Assembly (NCBI GenBank): GCA_031259215.1
Contig: JAIRLU010000050.1
Coordinates: 1-36,637 of the forward strand
Length of the DNA stretch: 36,637 bases
From: Treponema sp.
GTDB taxonomy: Bacteria; Spirochaetota; Spirochaetia; Treponematales; Breznakiellaceae
Direction of reading: 5' to 3'
Below are positions 1 to 7,493 of the stretch, in pieces; position 1 is the stretch's first letter, and each line of letters begins with the position of its first letter. The position numbers and the translations under genes are program-made. The notes beneath the pieces were generated by a model that saw only the letters and a list, made by a program, of their open reading frames with translations, did not search any database and was not told the DNA's origin.

Positions 1-117
1 GACTTGTTCGAGAACCCGGTTGGTTCTCGAACAAGTCTCCAAAAAACGTGGATTTCTTAATAAAATCCACGTTTTTTAAGCGGAAGTTGTTCGGAAACTG
101 AGGTTTCCGAACAACTC
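1..117. repeat. Tripartite hairpin intergenic repeat, copy 1
   Basis: Three successive hairpins fill this stretch. H1 is a perfect 16-bp stem (1-16 with 22-37, arm GACTTGTTCGAGAACC). H2 is a 15-bp stem (41-55 with 63-77) whose 3' side ends in six T, so it looks like an intrinsic terminator. H3 is a 14-bp stem (85-98 with 103-116) around a TGAG loop. H1 and H3 share the word TTGTTCG, and the outer ends of the element form an imperfect 16-bp terminal inverted repeat. Near-identical or covarying copies lie at 1907-2033 and 24142-24248. The element may extend left of the window. Function is unknown; possibilities are a MITE-like element, a terminator/attenuator or a protein-binding cruciform. Confidence 0.85.
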
Positions 118-178
118 TAATATAAGAAAATATGTTTCTCAAGATACCATGCAGGTCAAGCGGTAAATCCTTATTATA

Positions 179-207
179 TAAAGAGATATACTCTTAAACG
201 CCGATAC
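179..207 (+). promoter_or_regulatory. Weak sigma-28-like promoter candidate
   Basis: GCCGATAC at 200-207 matches the sigma-28 -10 consensus GCCGATAA in seven of eight positions. The nearest TAAA (179-182) is 17 nt upstream rather than the usual 15. An AAGAG/CTCTT inverted repeat overlaps the spacer. It would drive the CBS-ACT gene that starts at 287. The wrong spacing keeps confidence low. Confidence 0.25.
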
Positions 208-286
208 CCTGGCGCTGTCCTTGAGTTAGGGGGAAAAAAGCGGTATGTTGTGGTATATTAATACGTATCTACCAATGGAGGGTCCC

Positions 287-934
287 ATGATAATCAGCCG
301 TATTATGACCAAGAATCCGATCTTTGTGCATCCTGATATTTCGGTGTACGATGCCCGGTCCCTGATGGATAAGGAAAAAATAGGCCGTTTGCCGGTGCTC
401 GATAAGAACCATAAGCTTGTCGGCATCGTAACCCGGAAGGACGCGCTCAAGGCCGGGCCTTCCTTAGCCACGAGCCTGGATATATATGAGATAAGCTATC
501 TCCTTTCCAAGCTCAAGGTCGAAAAAATCATGGTAAAGCAGGTCATCACCGTGGCGGAAAACGAGGTGGTGGAGGAAGCTGCTCGAATTATGATGGATAA
601 GGCCATTAGCTGCCTTCCGGTGATGCGGGGACCGCTCCTCGTGGGCATTATCACCGGGACCGATCTCCTGCAGGTATTTATCAATGCCTTCGGCGCTCGT
701 CATCCAGGGGTACGGATTACCCTATCTATGACCGAACGGCCGGGCCAGTTGGCGAAATTGGCCGGAGCCATTGCAGAAAGAGGGGGCAACATCGTGTCTT
801 TTGTTTCCGCTGAAGGGGATAACCTCTCCTACCGGAGGGGAACCTGCAAAATATCCGGTATAAGCCCCGCTGATATAGAAGCTATCATCCAAACCATTCC
901 GGAAACGGAATTGGAAGATATCCGGGAACTCTAA
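287..934 (+). CDS. CBS domain pair plus ACT-like domain protein (AcuB-like)
   Basis: The 215-residue cytoplasmic protein has two CBS domains (about residues 1-55 and 75-130; motifs MTKNPIFVHPD and GIVTRKD, then ITVAENEVVEEAARIM) followed by an ACT-like domain (about 138-215, with the start RITLSMTERPGQLAKLA). CBS pairs usually bind adenosyl nucleotides and ACT domains bind amino acids, so this is probably a ligand-sensing regulatory protein; the ligand cannot be read from the sequence. The ORF track starts at 245, but GGAGGG at 278-283 places the ribosome at ATG 287. It lies just upstream of the flagellar operon, where other flagellar genes might be expected, and no evidence links it to motility. 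AcuB-type proteins have this architecture. Confidence 0.8.
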   Translation: MIISRIMTKNPIFVHPDISVYDARSLMDKEKIGRLPVLDKNHKLVGIVTRKDALKAGPSLATSLDIYEISYLLSKLKVEKIMVKQVITVAENEVVEEAARIMMDKAISCLPVMRGPLLVGIITGTDLLQVFINAFGARHPGVRITLSMTERPGQLAKLAGAIAERGGNIVSFVSAEGDNLSYRRGTCKISGISPADIEAIIQTIPETELEDIREL

Positions 935-1005
935 AGCCCTGGCTGTTCCTGCCTATATCTATACGATCCTTTTTACCTAGGGGCATACTTTAGAAAAGGG
1001 TAGCC

Positions 1006-1033
1006 TAAAGAATTGTTTTTTTTAACCGATTAA
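1006..1033 (+). promoter_or_regulatory. Sigma-28 (FliA)-type promoter of flbB
   Basis: TAAAG at 1006-1010 is followed, 15 nt after TAAA, by ACCGATTAA at 1025-1033. This fits the sigma-28 consensus TAAA-N15-GCCGATAA in spacing and in the CCGAT core. Transcription would start near 1040, giving a short leader that contains the AAGGAG ribosome site (1046-1051) of flbB. The sigma-28 gene lies about 18 kb downstream in the same run of genes. Confidence 0.55.
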
Positions 1034-1057
1034 TTTAGTAAGTATAAGGAGATTGAG

Positions 1058-1693
1058 GTGGCCCCATTCGGAAAACCACGGGTTCTTAGCAAGATAATCG
1101 TGCTCTTACTGCTCATTTTGGTCCTTGCGGGAGGAGGATTCGTGTGGTTTGATTATCTCAATGTGATCGATGCTAAGACCCTTTTATCCCCGCTCTATCG
1201 TTTCATGGGCAGGGAAGGCCGTAAGAGCAGCGGGCCCCTTGCGGATGATGAGGTGGTTTCCCTGGACGCGGAACGGCTTGCCATACGACTGGAAGCCTTG
1301 GAACTGCGTAGCCTGGAACTGGAAAAACAGGAACAGGATATCCAGAGCCGACGGGGTGAAATAGAACAAATGGCCCAGGCATTGGAAGAGCGGCAGAAAG
1401 CCCTAGATGAACGGGAAACGTCTTTCAATGCCTTGATGCAAGCCGCGGAAACTAAGAGTAGCAATGTGGAACAGGTCGCCCGGTACTTGACCGGTATGCC
1501 GCCCCAACAAGCGGTGGGTATCATTACCGAGATGGAAGATCAGGATGCTATCGACGTGTTCAGGAAAGCCGAAGAATTGGCCCAGGCCGAAGGAACTGCA
1601 TCAATTGTCTCGTATTGGATGTCCCTCTTGCCCGCCGAACGAGCTGCCGAGTTACAGCGGAAGATGGTGGGGAGGCCTGCTACCCTCAACTGA
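1058..1693 (+). CDS. flbB: Periplasmic flagellar collar protein FlbB (MotE/MgtE-N-like)
   Basis: This 211-residue protein has one N-terminal membrane helix (about residues 10-32), a long charged coiled coil (about 65-140, rich in E, Q and R) and a C-terminal domain with the word YLTGMPPQQAVGIITEM, resembling the MotE/MgtE N-terminal fold. Length and layout match spirochaete FlbB (about 205 residues in Borrelia), which organises the periplasmic collar around the flagellar motor. Translation starts at GTG 1058, seven bases after a clear AAGGAG. A sigma-28-type promoter lies directly upstream. A 394-bp gap carrying hairpins and the second tripartite repeat separates it from fliK. The family call rests on architecture and position, as FlbB sequences diverge strongly. 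Confidence 0.72.
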   Translation: MAPFGKPRVLSKIIVLLLLILVLAGGGFVWFDYLNVIDAKTLLSPLYRFMGREGRKSSGPLADDEVVSLDAERLAIRLEALELRSLELEKQEQDIQSRRGEIEQMAQALEERQKALDERETSFNALMQAAETKSSNVEQVARYLTGMPPQQAVGIITEMEDQDAIDVFRKAEELAQAEGTASIVSYWMSLLPAERAAELQRKMVGRPATLN

Positions 1694-1820
1694 GGATCTT
1701 ACCGGTTTTTTCGATAAGGATTCGGTTCCAGGTAAGGGGAAAGCATGCAGGATTGTCGTGAGTCAGTTGCAACGTTTGGGTTAGTCGGGACAACCTAGGG
1801 TCTTCTGGAAGGGATTTCTG

Positions 1821-1890
1821 AAAAAGCGGCCTCATATCTGCTTTTTCTCTTAAACTAAGGGGGGTGTTTCAAACTGTGACCGGTTGAAAC
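1821..1890 (+). other. Two adjacent hairpins after flbB
   Basis: AAAAAGC (1821-1827) pairs with GCTTTTT (1840-1846), and GTTTCAA (1866-1872) pairs with TTGAAAC (1884-1890). The first resembles an intrinsic terminator for flbB. The second shares the GTTTCAAACTG word with a hairpin at 34445. Together they look like a degenerate partner of the tripartite repeat that begins 17 bp downstream. Confidence 0.55.
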
Positions 1891-1906
1891 AGCCTCGGCA
1901 CCAATG

Positions 1907-2033
1907 GACTTGTTCGAGAACCCGGTTGGTTCTTGAACAAGTCTCCCAAAAACGTGGATTTCTTAATAAAATCCACGTTTTTTATCGTTTTTTAAGCGGA
2001 AGTTGTTCGGAAACTGAGGTTTCCGAACAACTC
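1907..2033. repeat. Tripartite hairpin intergenic repeat, copy 2
   Basis: This copy is nearly identical to copy 1. In H1 a C-to-T change in the 3' arm converts a G-C pair to G-T, so pairing survives. H2 (AAAAACGTGGATTT arms) ends in a T-run and is followed by an extra ATCGTTTTTT not present in copy 1; TTTTTTATCGG also occurs at this point in copy 3. H3 is unchanged. The element sits in the gap between flbB and fliK, about 55 bp before the fliK ribosome site, where it could terminate or attenuate transcription. Confidence 0.85.
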
Positions 2034-2090
2034 AATATAAAAATGGTTGAAGTTTGGTAAGCTCCAGGCATAGTATGAGGAGGCTGGGTG

Positions 2091-3575
2091 ATGATGCACG
2101 TATCTCCCCGGATGCACAGTTCGGATGGGTCCCTTGAGGGAATGAGCGGGATGAATGAGCGAGGAGAAGCCCAATCGCTTAGTTCTAAGCAGGGTCAGGG
2201 AAAGTCCGGTAAACAGGACAAGTTTTTTGCTCGACTCCTTGAAGGGCTGGTCAAGAAGAGCCCCACGGGAACCGGCCCTCGGTTGAGTATTCTGGGGGAC
2301 GGCCAGCAGTCGGAAAAAGCCCTATCCGGTGATGAACGCACGGGAAATGCCGCGAAGAAAAATCAGCAAAAAAAGGTCCCCCTATCCGGTGGAGAAGCCC
2401 TGGAACGGGGAAGGTCTCGTTCTGGGGAAGAGGCACAGGACTTGCGCAGGAGTGGCGGGACTAACCGGGATCCGGGAGGGTCTTTTGCGCTCTTGGTTGT
2501 TCAGGAAGGACCCCATCCTAACCAGGCAGGCTCCCAGGTACGGCTTCAGAAAAAAGACGGTACCCCTTCGTTGCGCCATCAAGCGGGTAAGCCCCACCTT
2601 TCTTCAGGCCCAGGTTCCGGGACTGAAACCGGATCCGGGAATCCGCATGTGCAGACCGAAACAATGGTTCAGGACGCCGGTTCCTCGGGGAGTATCTCCA
2701 AGCTCAAGGTGAATAATCGGAATGCCCAGGATAGTACTGGTGCTGAAAAAGCAGGTTCTTCCAAGGCAGGGCTCTTTCGGACAGGTCGGTCCACGGATGA
2801 GCACCTGCAGCGCGCGCTGAATCCTCGACAGGGGCTGGAGGTCGGTGAAGAACCTCCCCGGAAGGGCCTCAAACGAGATGGGGATATGAAGACCCGGGAT
2901 AAACGCCGGGATCGGATGGACCTTCGGGATCTCCGTTCCCGGGATGGGGCGGAGCCTGTTTCAGGGTCTCTGGTTCCTGGGGATACAAAATCAGCAGTAG
3001 AAACCAAAACCCTAGAACTCACCGTGGACCTCCATACCGATACCCCAGATCGGGAAGCCCTGCCGGGTCCGCAAGAGACCTCCCTCACCGGCAGTTTTGA
3101 GGATCTCCTCGCCCGGGAGCTCTCTCAAACGCTCAACGGGGATATTGTCCGGCACGCCCAAGTGTTGCTGCGGGATGGGGGTGAAGGGACCATACGGCTT
3201 GCCCTCAGACCGGAATCACTGGGAAATGTAAAGATACACCTTGAATTAGCCGAAAAGAAGATAACAGGGCACATCATCGTAGAAAGCAGTGAAGCGCTTC
3301 GAGCATTTGAGCGGGAAATACATTCCTTGGAACAGGCCTTTAAGGATTCAGGCTTTGGAGAGACCCGCTTGGATACGGCCTTGGCCTCTGGGAGGGACGG
3401 GCAGGGAGGAAACCCCCAGCAGAGAGATGCTGAATCAGGGCCGTTCTTTTCAGAACGCCTGGCCCTGTCTACCTATGACACCGCCTCGGGAAGGAACGGG
3501 GAAAGGGAATTAGGCTTCATAGCAGCCGGGAACGGCGGTGTATCGGGCCATATTCCGATAGATATGCTGGTATAA
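2091..3575 (+). CDS. fliK: Flagellar hook-length control protein FliK (Tap1-like)
   Basis: The protein has about 494 residues. The first ~330 are low-complexity, hydrophilic and rich in G, S, R, K and P, as expected of the tape-measure part of FliK. The last ~160 hold the conserved Flg_hook domain (GEGTIRLALRPESLGNVKIHLEL at about 363-385, then SLEQAF), which switches FlhB from hook to filament export. In T. pallidum and T. phagedenis the gene before flgD is called tap1. Three start codons (GTG 2088, ATG 2091, ATG 2094) follow a GAGGAGG site at 2077-2083; 2091 has the best spacing. It is followed closely by flgD. Confidence 0.85.
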   Translation: MMHVSPRMHSSDGSLEGMSGMNERGEAQSLSSKQGQGKSGKQDKFFARLLEGLVKKSPTGTGPRLSILGDGQQSEKALSGDERTGNAAKKNQQKKVPLSGGEALERGRSRSGEEAQDLRRSGGTNRDPGGSFALLVVQEGPHPNQAGSQVRLQKKDGTPSLRHQAGKPHLSSGPGSGTETGSGNPHVQTETMVQDAGSSGSISKLKVNNRNAQDSTGAEKAGSSKAGLFRTGRSTDEHLQRALNPRQGLEVGEEPPRKGLKRDGDMKTRDKRRDRMDLRDLRSRDGAEPVSGSLVPGDTKSAVETKTLELTVDLHTDTPDREALPGPQETSLTGSFEDLLARELSQTLNGDIVRHAQVLLRDGGEGTIRLALRPESLGNVKIHLELAEKKITGHIIVESSEALRAFEREIHSLEQAFKDSGFGETRLDTALASGRDGQGGNPQQRDAESGPFFSERLALSTYDTASGRNGERELGFIAAGNGGVSGHIPIDMLV

Positions 3576-3591
3576 AGGGAGGATGCATTAT

Positions 3592-4029
3592 ATGGAACTG
3601 CAAGCCACATTGAGTTCACAAGAGCAGGCAGAACTTACCCAATGGGTAAAAGAACACAACAGCAAGATAAACCAAGGGAAGAATCTGCAACAGAATCTGG
3701 GGAAAGATGATTTTCTTAAAATACTGATCACCCAGCTCTCCTATCAGGACCCCACGGCTCCGATGGAAGATAAGGAATTTATCGCCCAGATGGCCCAGTT
3801 TTCCACCCTGGATCAGATGACCAGCATGGCCACGGATTTTTCCCGGCTTGCGGCGCTTGTTGCAGGGAGTGAAGCTACCGGTGCTCTGGGGAAATCCGTG
3901 GAAATAGTCCAAGGGGATTCGGTTATCCAGGGTACGGTCAAGGCGGTAACCCGGGGAGATAACCCTGAAGTGTTGGTACAGGGTTCCTATTATTCCTGGA
4001 ACCAGGTTACTAAGGTATTTGAGGAATAG
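3592..4029 (+). CDS. flgD: Flagellar hook capping/scaffold protein FlgD
   Basis: FlgD caps the growing hook and guides FlgE assembly. The 145-residue protein carries the FlgD hallmark at about residues 36-75 (DDFLKILITQLSYQDP, then MEDKEFIAQMAQFSTLDQM). It is a short FlgD that lacks the longer C-terminal Ig/tudor part of enterobacterial proteins. The ORF track starts at 3583, but that ATG touches the GGGAGG site; ATG 3592 has a proper 9-nt spacing. It sits between fliK and flgE, the usual hook-assembly order. Confidence 0.92.
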   Translation: MELQATLSSQEQAELTQWVKEHNSKINQGKNLQQNLGKDDFLKILITQLSYQDPTAPMEDKEFIAQMAQFSTLDQMTSMATDFSRLAALVAGSEATGALGKSVEIVQGDSVIQGTVKAVTRGDNPEVLVQGSYYSWNQVTKVFEE

Positions 4030-4063
4030 ACTGAACAGCCTTTAAGCTAGGAGTATATACGAT

Positions 4064-5464
4064 ATGATGCGATCATTGTTTGCCGGCGTATCAGGCCTGC
4101 AGAATCATCAAACTCGAATGGATGTCGTTGGTAATAACATTGCCAATATCAATACGGTGGGTTTCAAAAAGGGCCGGGTTAATTTTCAGGACCTGCTCTA
4201 TCAGCAGCTTCAAGGGGCTTCCCGGCCTACGACCGAACTCGGGGGGGTAAACCCGAAAGAAGTGGGCCTGGGGATGTCCGTGGCGTCTATTGATACGATC
4301 CATACCCAAGGGGCTTTTCAATCTACCGGGGTTGGGACGGATCTGACGATTAATGGCACCGGTTTTTTTGTCCTAAAGGAAGGAGCCAGTTCCTATTATA
4401 CCCGGGCAGGGGCCTTTACGGTAGATCAAGCAGGAACCTTGGTGAATCCTGCCAACGGGATGAAGGTCCAGGGCTGGATGGCTCAAGACGTACAAGGGGT
4501 GCAGACCCTGGATGTTTCCCGGGATGTGGAAGACCTGATCATACCGGTAGGTTCCAAAGATCCGGCCCGGGCCACCACCATGGTCAACTTCGCCTGTAAC
4601 CTGGATAAACGGATCCCTGAAATCCCTGAAGGGGCCACGGCTCTGGAAGTTCAGCGGGGAACTTGGAACACCACCATCAAGATCTACGATACCTTTGGGG
4701 AGGAGCATAGCCTGCAGGTAGAGTTTACCCGGGTGCCGGGTACGGCCAATAGCTGGAACGCCGCGGTAACGGTGGATCCGGAAGCCGAGGTGGCTACCAA
4801 TACGGCTATCGGGCTTGGTGAAGCGGCCCCGGCAGCAGGGGACGGCGCGGCCTTTACGGTGAATTTCTCTAATAACGGAACCCTTCTCAGTGCGGTAGAT
4901 GGAGCAGGGAATGAATCCGGCGGAGCAGGTAACGTGATCATGAACGTAGCCTTTGATGTACAGAACACGGATCCTGATGCGGATGGGGCCCAGGTGCGTC
5001 AAGAATTTGCCCTGAACCTGGGTACGGTGGGGGGCTTTGTCAATTCCATTACCCAGTACGCGGAAGAGAGTTCCTCCAAGGCGGTGATGCAGGACGGATA
5101 TACCATGGGCTACCTGGACAATTTCAAGATCGATGCCAGCGGGATCATTACCGGGGTCTATTCCAATGGCTCCAACCGGACTATCGGCCAGATTGCCTTG
5201 GCCAGTTTCACCAATCAGGGAGGGCTGGAAAAGGCCGGGGAAAACCTCTATGTGGTTTCTACCAACTCAGGAGCGGCTAACATTGGCCCTTCGGGCATCG
5301 CGGGCAAAGGGGGCATCAAGTCCGGCGTCTTGGAAATGTCCAACGTGGATATGGCAGAACAGTTTACCGACATGATCGTTACCCAGCGGGGTTTTCAGGC
5401 CAACTCCCGGACCATCCAGACTGCGGATCAGCTCCTGCAAGAACTCTTGACCCTCAAGCGATAA
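4064..5464 (+). CDS. flgE: Flagellar hook protein FlgE
   Basis: This 466-residue hook subunit has the N-terminal rod/hook signature ([34 protein letters not shown] region) and the C-terminal FLgBB domain ([13 protein letters not shown], then [15 protein letters not shown]). The only cysteine is C178 (FACNL) and a lysine sits at 165 (VGSKDP). These are the positions that form the lysinoalanine inter-subunit cross-link in T. denticola FlgE. The cross-linked hook stiffens the periplasmic flagellum. TAGGAG lies 10 nt before the start. The middle region (about 230-330) is A/G/N-rich and probably the variable D2-type domain. Confidence 0.96.
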   Translation: MMRSLFAGVSGLQNHQTRMDVVGNNIANINTVGFKKGRVNFQDLLYQQLQGASRPTTELGGVNPKEVGLGMSVASIDTIHTQGAFQSTGVGTDLTINGTGFFVLKEGASSYYTRAGAFTVDQAGTLVNPANGMKVQGWMAQDVQGVQTLDVSRDVEDLIIPVGSKDPARATTMVNFACNLDKRIPEIPEGATALEVQRGTWNTTIKIYDTFGEEHSLQVEFTRVPGTANSWNAAVTVDPEAEVATNTAIGLGEAAPAAGDGAAFTVNFSNNGTLLSAVDGAGNESGGAGNVIMNVAFDVQNTDPDADGAQVRQEFALNLGTVGGFVNSITQYAEESSSKAVMQDGYTMGYLDNFKIDASGIITGVYSNGSNRTIGQIALASFTNQGGLEKAGENLYVVSTNSGAANIGPSGIAGKGGIKSGVLEMSNVDMAEQFTDMIVTQRGFQANSRTIQTADQLLQELLTLKR

Positions 5465-5477
5465 CGAGTACCGTGAG

Positions 5478-5675
5478 ATGATCAAAGTAACCCGGCTTGA
5501 CGGAACAGAGTACTATATCAACCCGCATCAAATCGAATCCATGGAACTGAGACCGGATACCACGATTTTAATGTTATCCGGGAAGTACTTAGTGGTGCGG
5601 GAGAACGCCGCGGTCGTTATAGAGCGCATCGTTGCATACCGCCGGCAGATTGGCGCCTTTAAAAACGAGGAGTAA
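5478..5675 (+). CDS. flbD: FlbD family flagellar protein
   Basis: This small protein (65 residues) matches the FlbD family: MIKVTRLDGTEYYINPHQIESME at the N-terminus and a VREN segment in the middle. Members lie between flgE and motA in spirochaetes and Gram-positives and are needed for swarming or motility; the exact role is unclear. It starts 14 bp after flgE and ends 10 bp before motA, with coupled-looking spacing. Confidence 0.88.
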   Translation: MIKVTRLDGTEYYINPHQIESMELRPDTTILMLSGKYLVVRENAAVVIERIVAYRRQIGAFKNEE

Positions 5676-5684
5676 GTACCTTAT

Positions 5685-6467
5685 ATGAATCTTTCGACCA
5701 TAATTGGAATCTTTGGTTGTTTTAGTATGGTGATTATGGCTATTTTTACCTCTGGGGGCACCATCCTACTGTACCTGGATCTTCCTTCGTTCTTTATGAC
5801 CGTCATTGGTTCGTATCTTGCGCTTTTTATTTTTTGTTCTGTACCGGAAACCCTGGGGGTTTTCGGTACCTTGGGACTTTGTATGAAGATCCCGACGTTT
5901 AATGAAGAGGGAATCATCACCAAGTTGCTGGCCTTTTCCGATAAGGCCCGACGGGAAGGGCTCTTGGCCCTAGAAGAAGAATTGGAAGACCTGGACGATG
6001 AGTTTTTGAAGAAAGGGATGCGCCTGGTGGTAGACGGTACTGATGGGGCGATCATTCGGGAACTCCTTGAGAATGAGCTAAGCCAAATCCAGGAGCGGCA
6101 TAGCGGTAAAATCGCCGTGGTAAATATGTGGGGTACCTTGGCCCCAGGACTGGGGATGATAGGAACCGTCGTCGGCCTTATCGCCATGTTGAGGAACCTG
6201 GAAGATAAAAGCGCCTTAGGGCCTAACATGGCGGTGGCCCTGATGACTACCCTCTATGGAGCGCTGATTGCCAACATACTCATGATCCCTATGTCCGGGA
6301 AACTAAAAACCCGGGATGCTATGGAAACTAAACTCAAGGAAATGGAAATTGAGGGGATCCTTTCGATTCAGGCTGGGGAAAATACCCGGGTTTTGGCTAC
6401 GAAGCTCCTTTCTTATCTTACCCCTATAGCCCGGAAAAAAGTGGAACAAGAAGTGCTGAGGGATTAG
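5685..6467 (+). CDS. motA: Flagellar stator protein MotA
   Basis: MotA is the ring subunit of the proton-driven stator. The 260-residue protein has the expected four membrane helices: two near the N-terminus (within about residues 4-55), a long charged cytoplasmic loop (about 60-145, with the motor-facing R/E residues) and two more helices holding WGTLAPGLGMIGTVVGLIAML and VALMTTLYGALIANILMIP. The conserved prolines of helix 3 and of the cytoplasmic edge of helix 4 are present. GAGGAG precedes ATG 5685. It is followed by motB after 55 bp. Confidence 0.96.
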   Translation: MNLSTIIGIFGCFSMVIMAIFTSGGTILLYLDLPSFFMTVIGSYLALFIFCSVPETLGVFGTLGLCMKIPTFNEEGIITKLLAFSDKARREGLLALEEELEDLDDEFLKKGMRLVVDGTDGAIIRELLENELSQIQERHSGKIAVVNMWGTLAPGLGMIGTVVGLIAMLRNLEDKSALGPNMAVALMTTLYGALIANILMIPMSGKLKTRDAMETKLKEMEIEGILSIQAGENTRVLATKLLSYLTPIARKKVEQEVLRD

Positions 6468-6522
6468 GGCGGTTTGTTTCCAGCGGGAAGAGGGAATAAG
6501 GGTACAGAAAGAAGGATACGGT

Positions 6523-7251
6523 ATGGCACGGAAAAAGAGAGAAGATGAAGGAGTAAAAGGGGACTGGATTGTAACCTATTCTGATATGGTTACCCTGTTA
6601 CTCTGTTTTTTTGTTGCTCTTTTTGATGCGAGTGAAGTTGATCCAGGGCAAATGTCCGCGTTGCTTTCTGCCTTGTCCAATATAGGGATGGGGAATGCAA
6701 CCGGGGGAATGACCTTATCCGAGGGCAAAAGTGTAGAATTGGGGAATACCATTAATACCTTACCTTCGATGGAGCGCGGCCGGGTTTTAGGCCAGGCCCT
6801 GCGGCGGGCCATGAGCCTTTTCAGCCCGGAGGTGAAGTCCAATAAGGTTCGTATCACCCATGATGAACGGGGGATCGTGATCAACCTGGCATCGGACGCT
6901 TTTTTTGCCCCTGCCAGCGCTCGAATCAACATAGAAGAAACCCGGGATATCCTGATCCGGTTGGCAGGGCTTTTGAATGCCGAGGAACTACAGGGTAGGA
7001 AATTTAGGATTGAAGGGCATACTGATGCAGTCCCTGTAGACCCGGATGGCCCCTGGGAATCGAATTGGGAGCTTTCCACTGCCCGATCTATCGCGGTATT
7101 GCATTATTTGACGGATCTCGGGGTGGAGGAAAAGCGCTTTCAGGTGGCAGGATTTGCCGATACCATGCCGATAAGTAAAAATGATACCCCTGAAGGCCGG
7201 GCCTATAATCGGCGGGTGGATATCATTATATTGGATGATGGGCACTTATAA
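6523..7251 (+). CDS. motB: Flagellar stator protein MotB
   Basis: MotB anchors the stator to peptidoglycan and carries the proton-binding aspartate. The 242-residue protein has a short basic N-terminus, one membrane helix (WIVTYSDMVTLLLCFFVALF) in which D21 is the probable ion-binding residue, a plug/linker region, and a C-terminal OmpA/MotB domain (FRIEGHTDAVPV at about 164-175, then NRRVDIIIL). Partner of the upstream motA. A hairpin-dense gap of 242 bp follows. Confidence 0.96.
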   Translation: MARKKREDEGVKGDWIVTYSDMVTLLLCFFVALFDASEVDPGQMSALLSALSNIGMGNATGGMTLSEGKSVELGNTINTLPSMERGRVLGQALRRAMSLFSPEVKSNKVRITHDERGIVINLASDAFFAPASARINIEETRDILIRLAGLLNAEELQGRKFRIEGHTDAVPVDPDGPWESNWELSTARSIAVLHYLTDLGVEEKRFQVAGFADTMPISKNDTPEGRAYNRRVDIIILDDGHL

Positions 7252-7288
7252 TCCTATGGATATACAGGGTTATTTGCAGATAAAGAGA

Positions 7289-7455
7289 CTTTTTCAAAAC
7301 CCAGGGATTTTTGAAAAAGGTTCTAGAGCTCGTTTCAAAATCGGTGAGGGGGAAATTTCGTTTCCGATGAAAGGGGTTCCTGAAAAAACGGCCTAAAGTC
7401 CGTTTTTTTCCTTATGCTACGGTTGCTGTTTCAAGATTTGACATTCTGAAACAGC
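7289..7455. repeat. Diverged multi-hairpin element between motB and fliL
   Basis: Stem 1 is CTTTTTCAAAA (7289-7299) with TTTTTGAAAAAG (7308-7319). A second, imperfect structure spans about 7333-7372 (TTTCA..TCGG with CCGATGAAA). Stem 2 is AAAAAACGG (7383-7391) with CCGTTTTTT (7400-7408), terminator-like. Stem 3 is GCTGTTTCA (7425-7433) with TGAAACAGC (7447-7455). The order of outer hairpin, C/G stem in an A/T frame, and GTTTCA/TGAAAC hairpin parallels copies 1 to 3, but the primary sequence is largely different. Confidence 0.6.
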
Positions 7456-7493
7456 CTCTCTAGAGTAAAAATATAACGTGGAGGTAACAGGGC

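Noticed and set aside
1-2033. Repeated palindromes as a possible CRISPR array
   Set aside because: The repeats are far apart, each is internally palindromic, and there are no regular spacers or cas genes.
2047-2076. Possible sigma-70 promoter (TTGAAG..TAGTAT) directly before fliK
   Set aside because: The predicted transcription start would fall in the ribosome site and the -10 match is poor.
4373-5002. 209-aa ORF antisense to flgE
   Set aside because: Gly/Arg/His-rich shadow of the flgE frame; no domain features.
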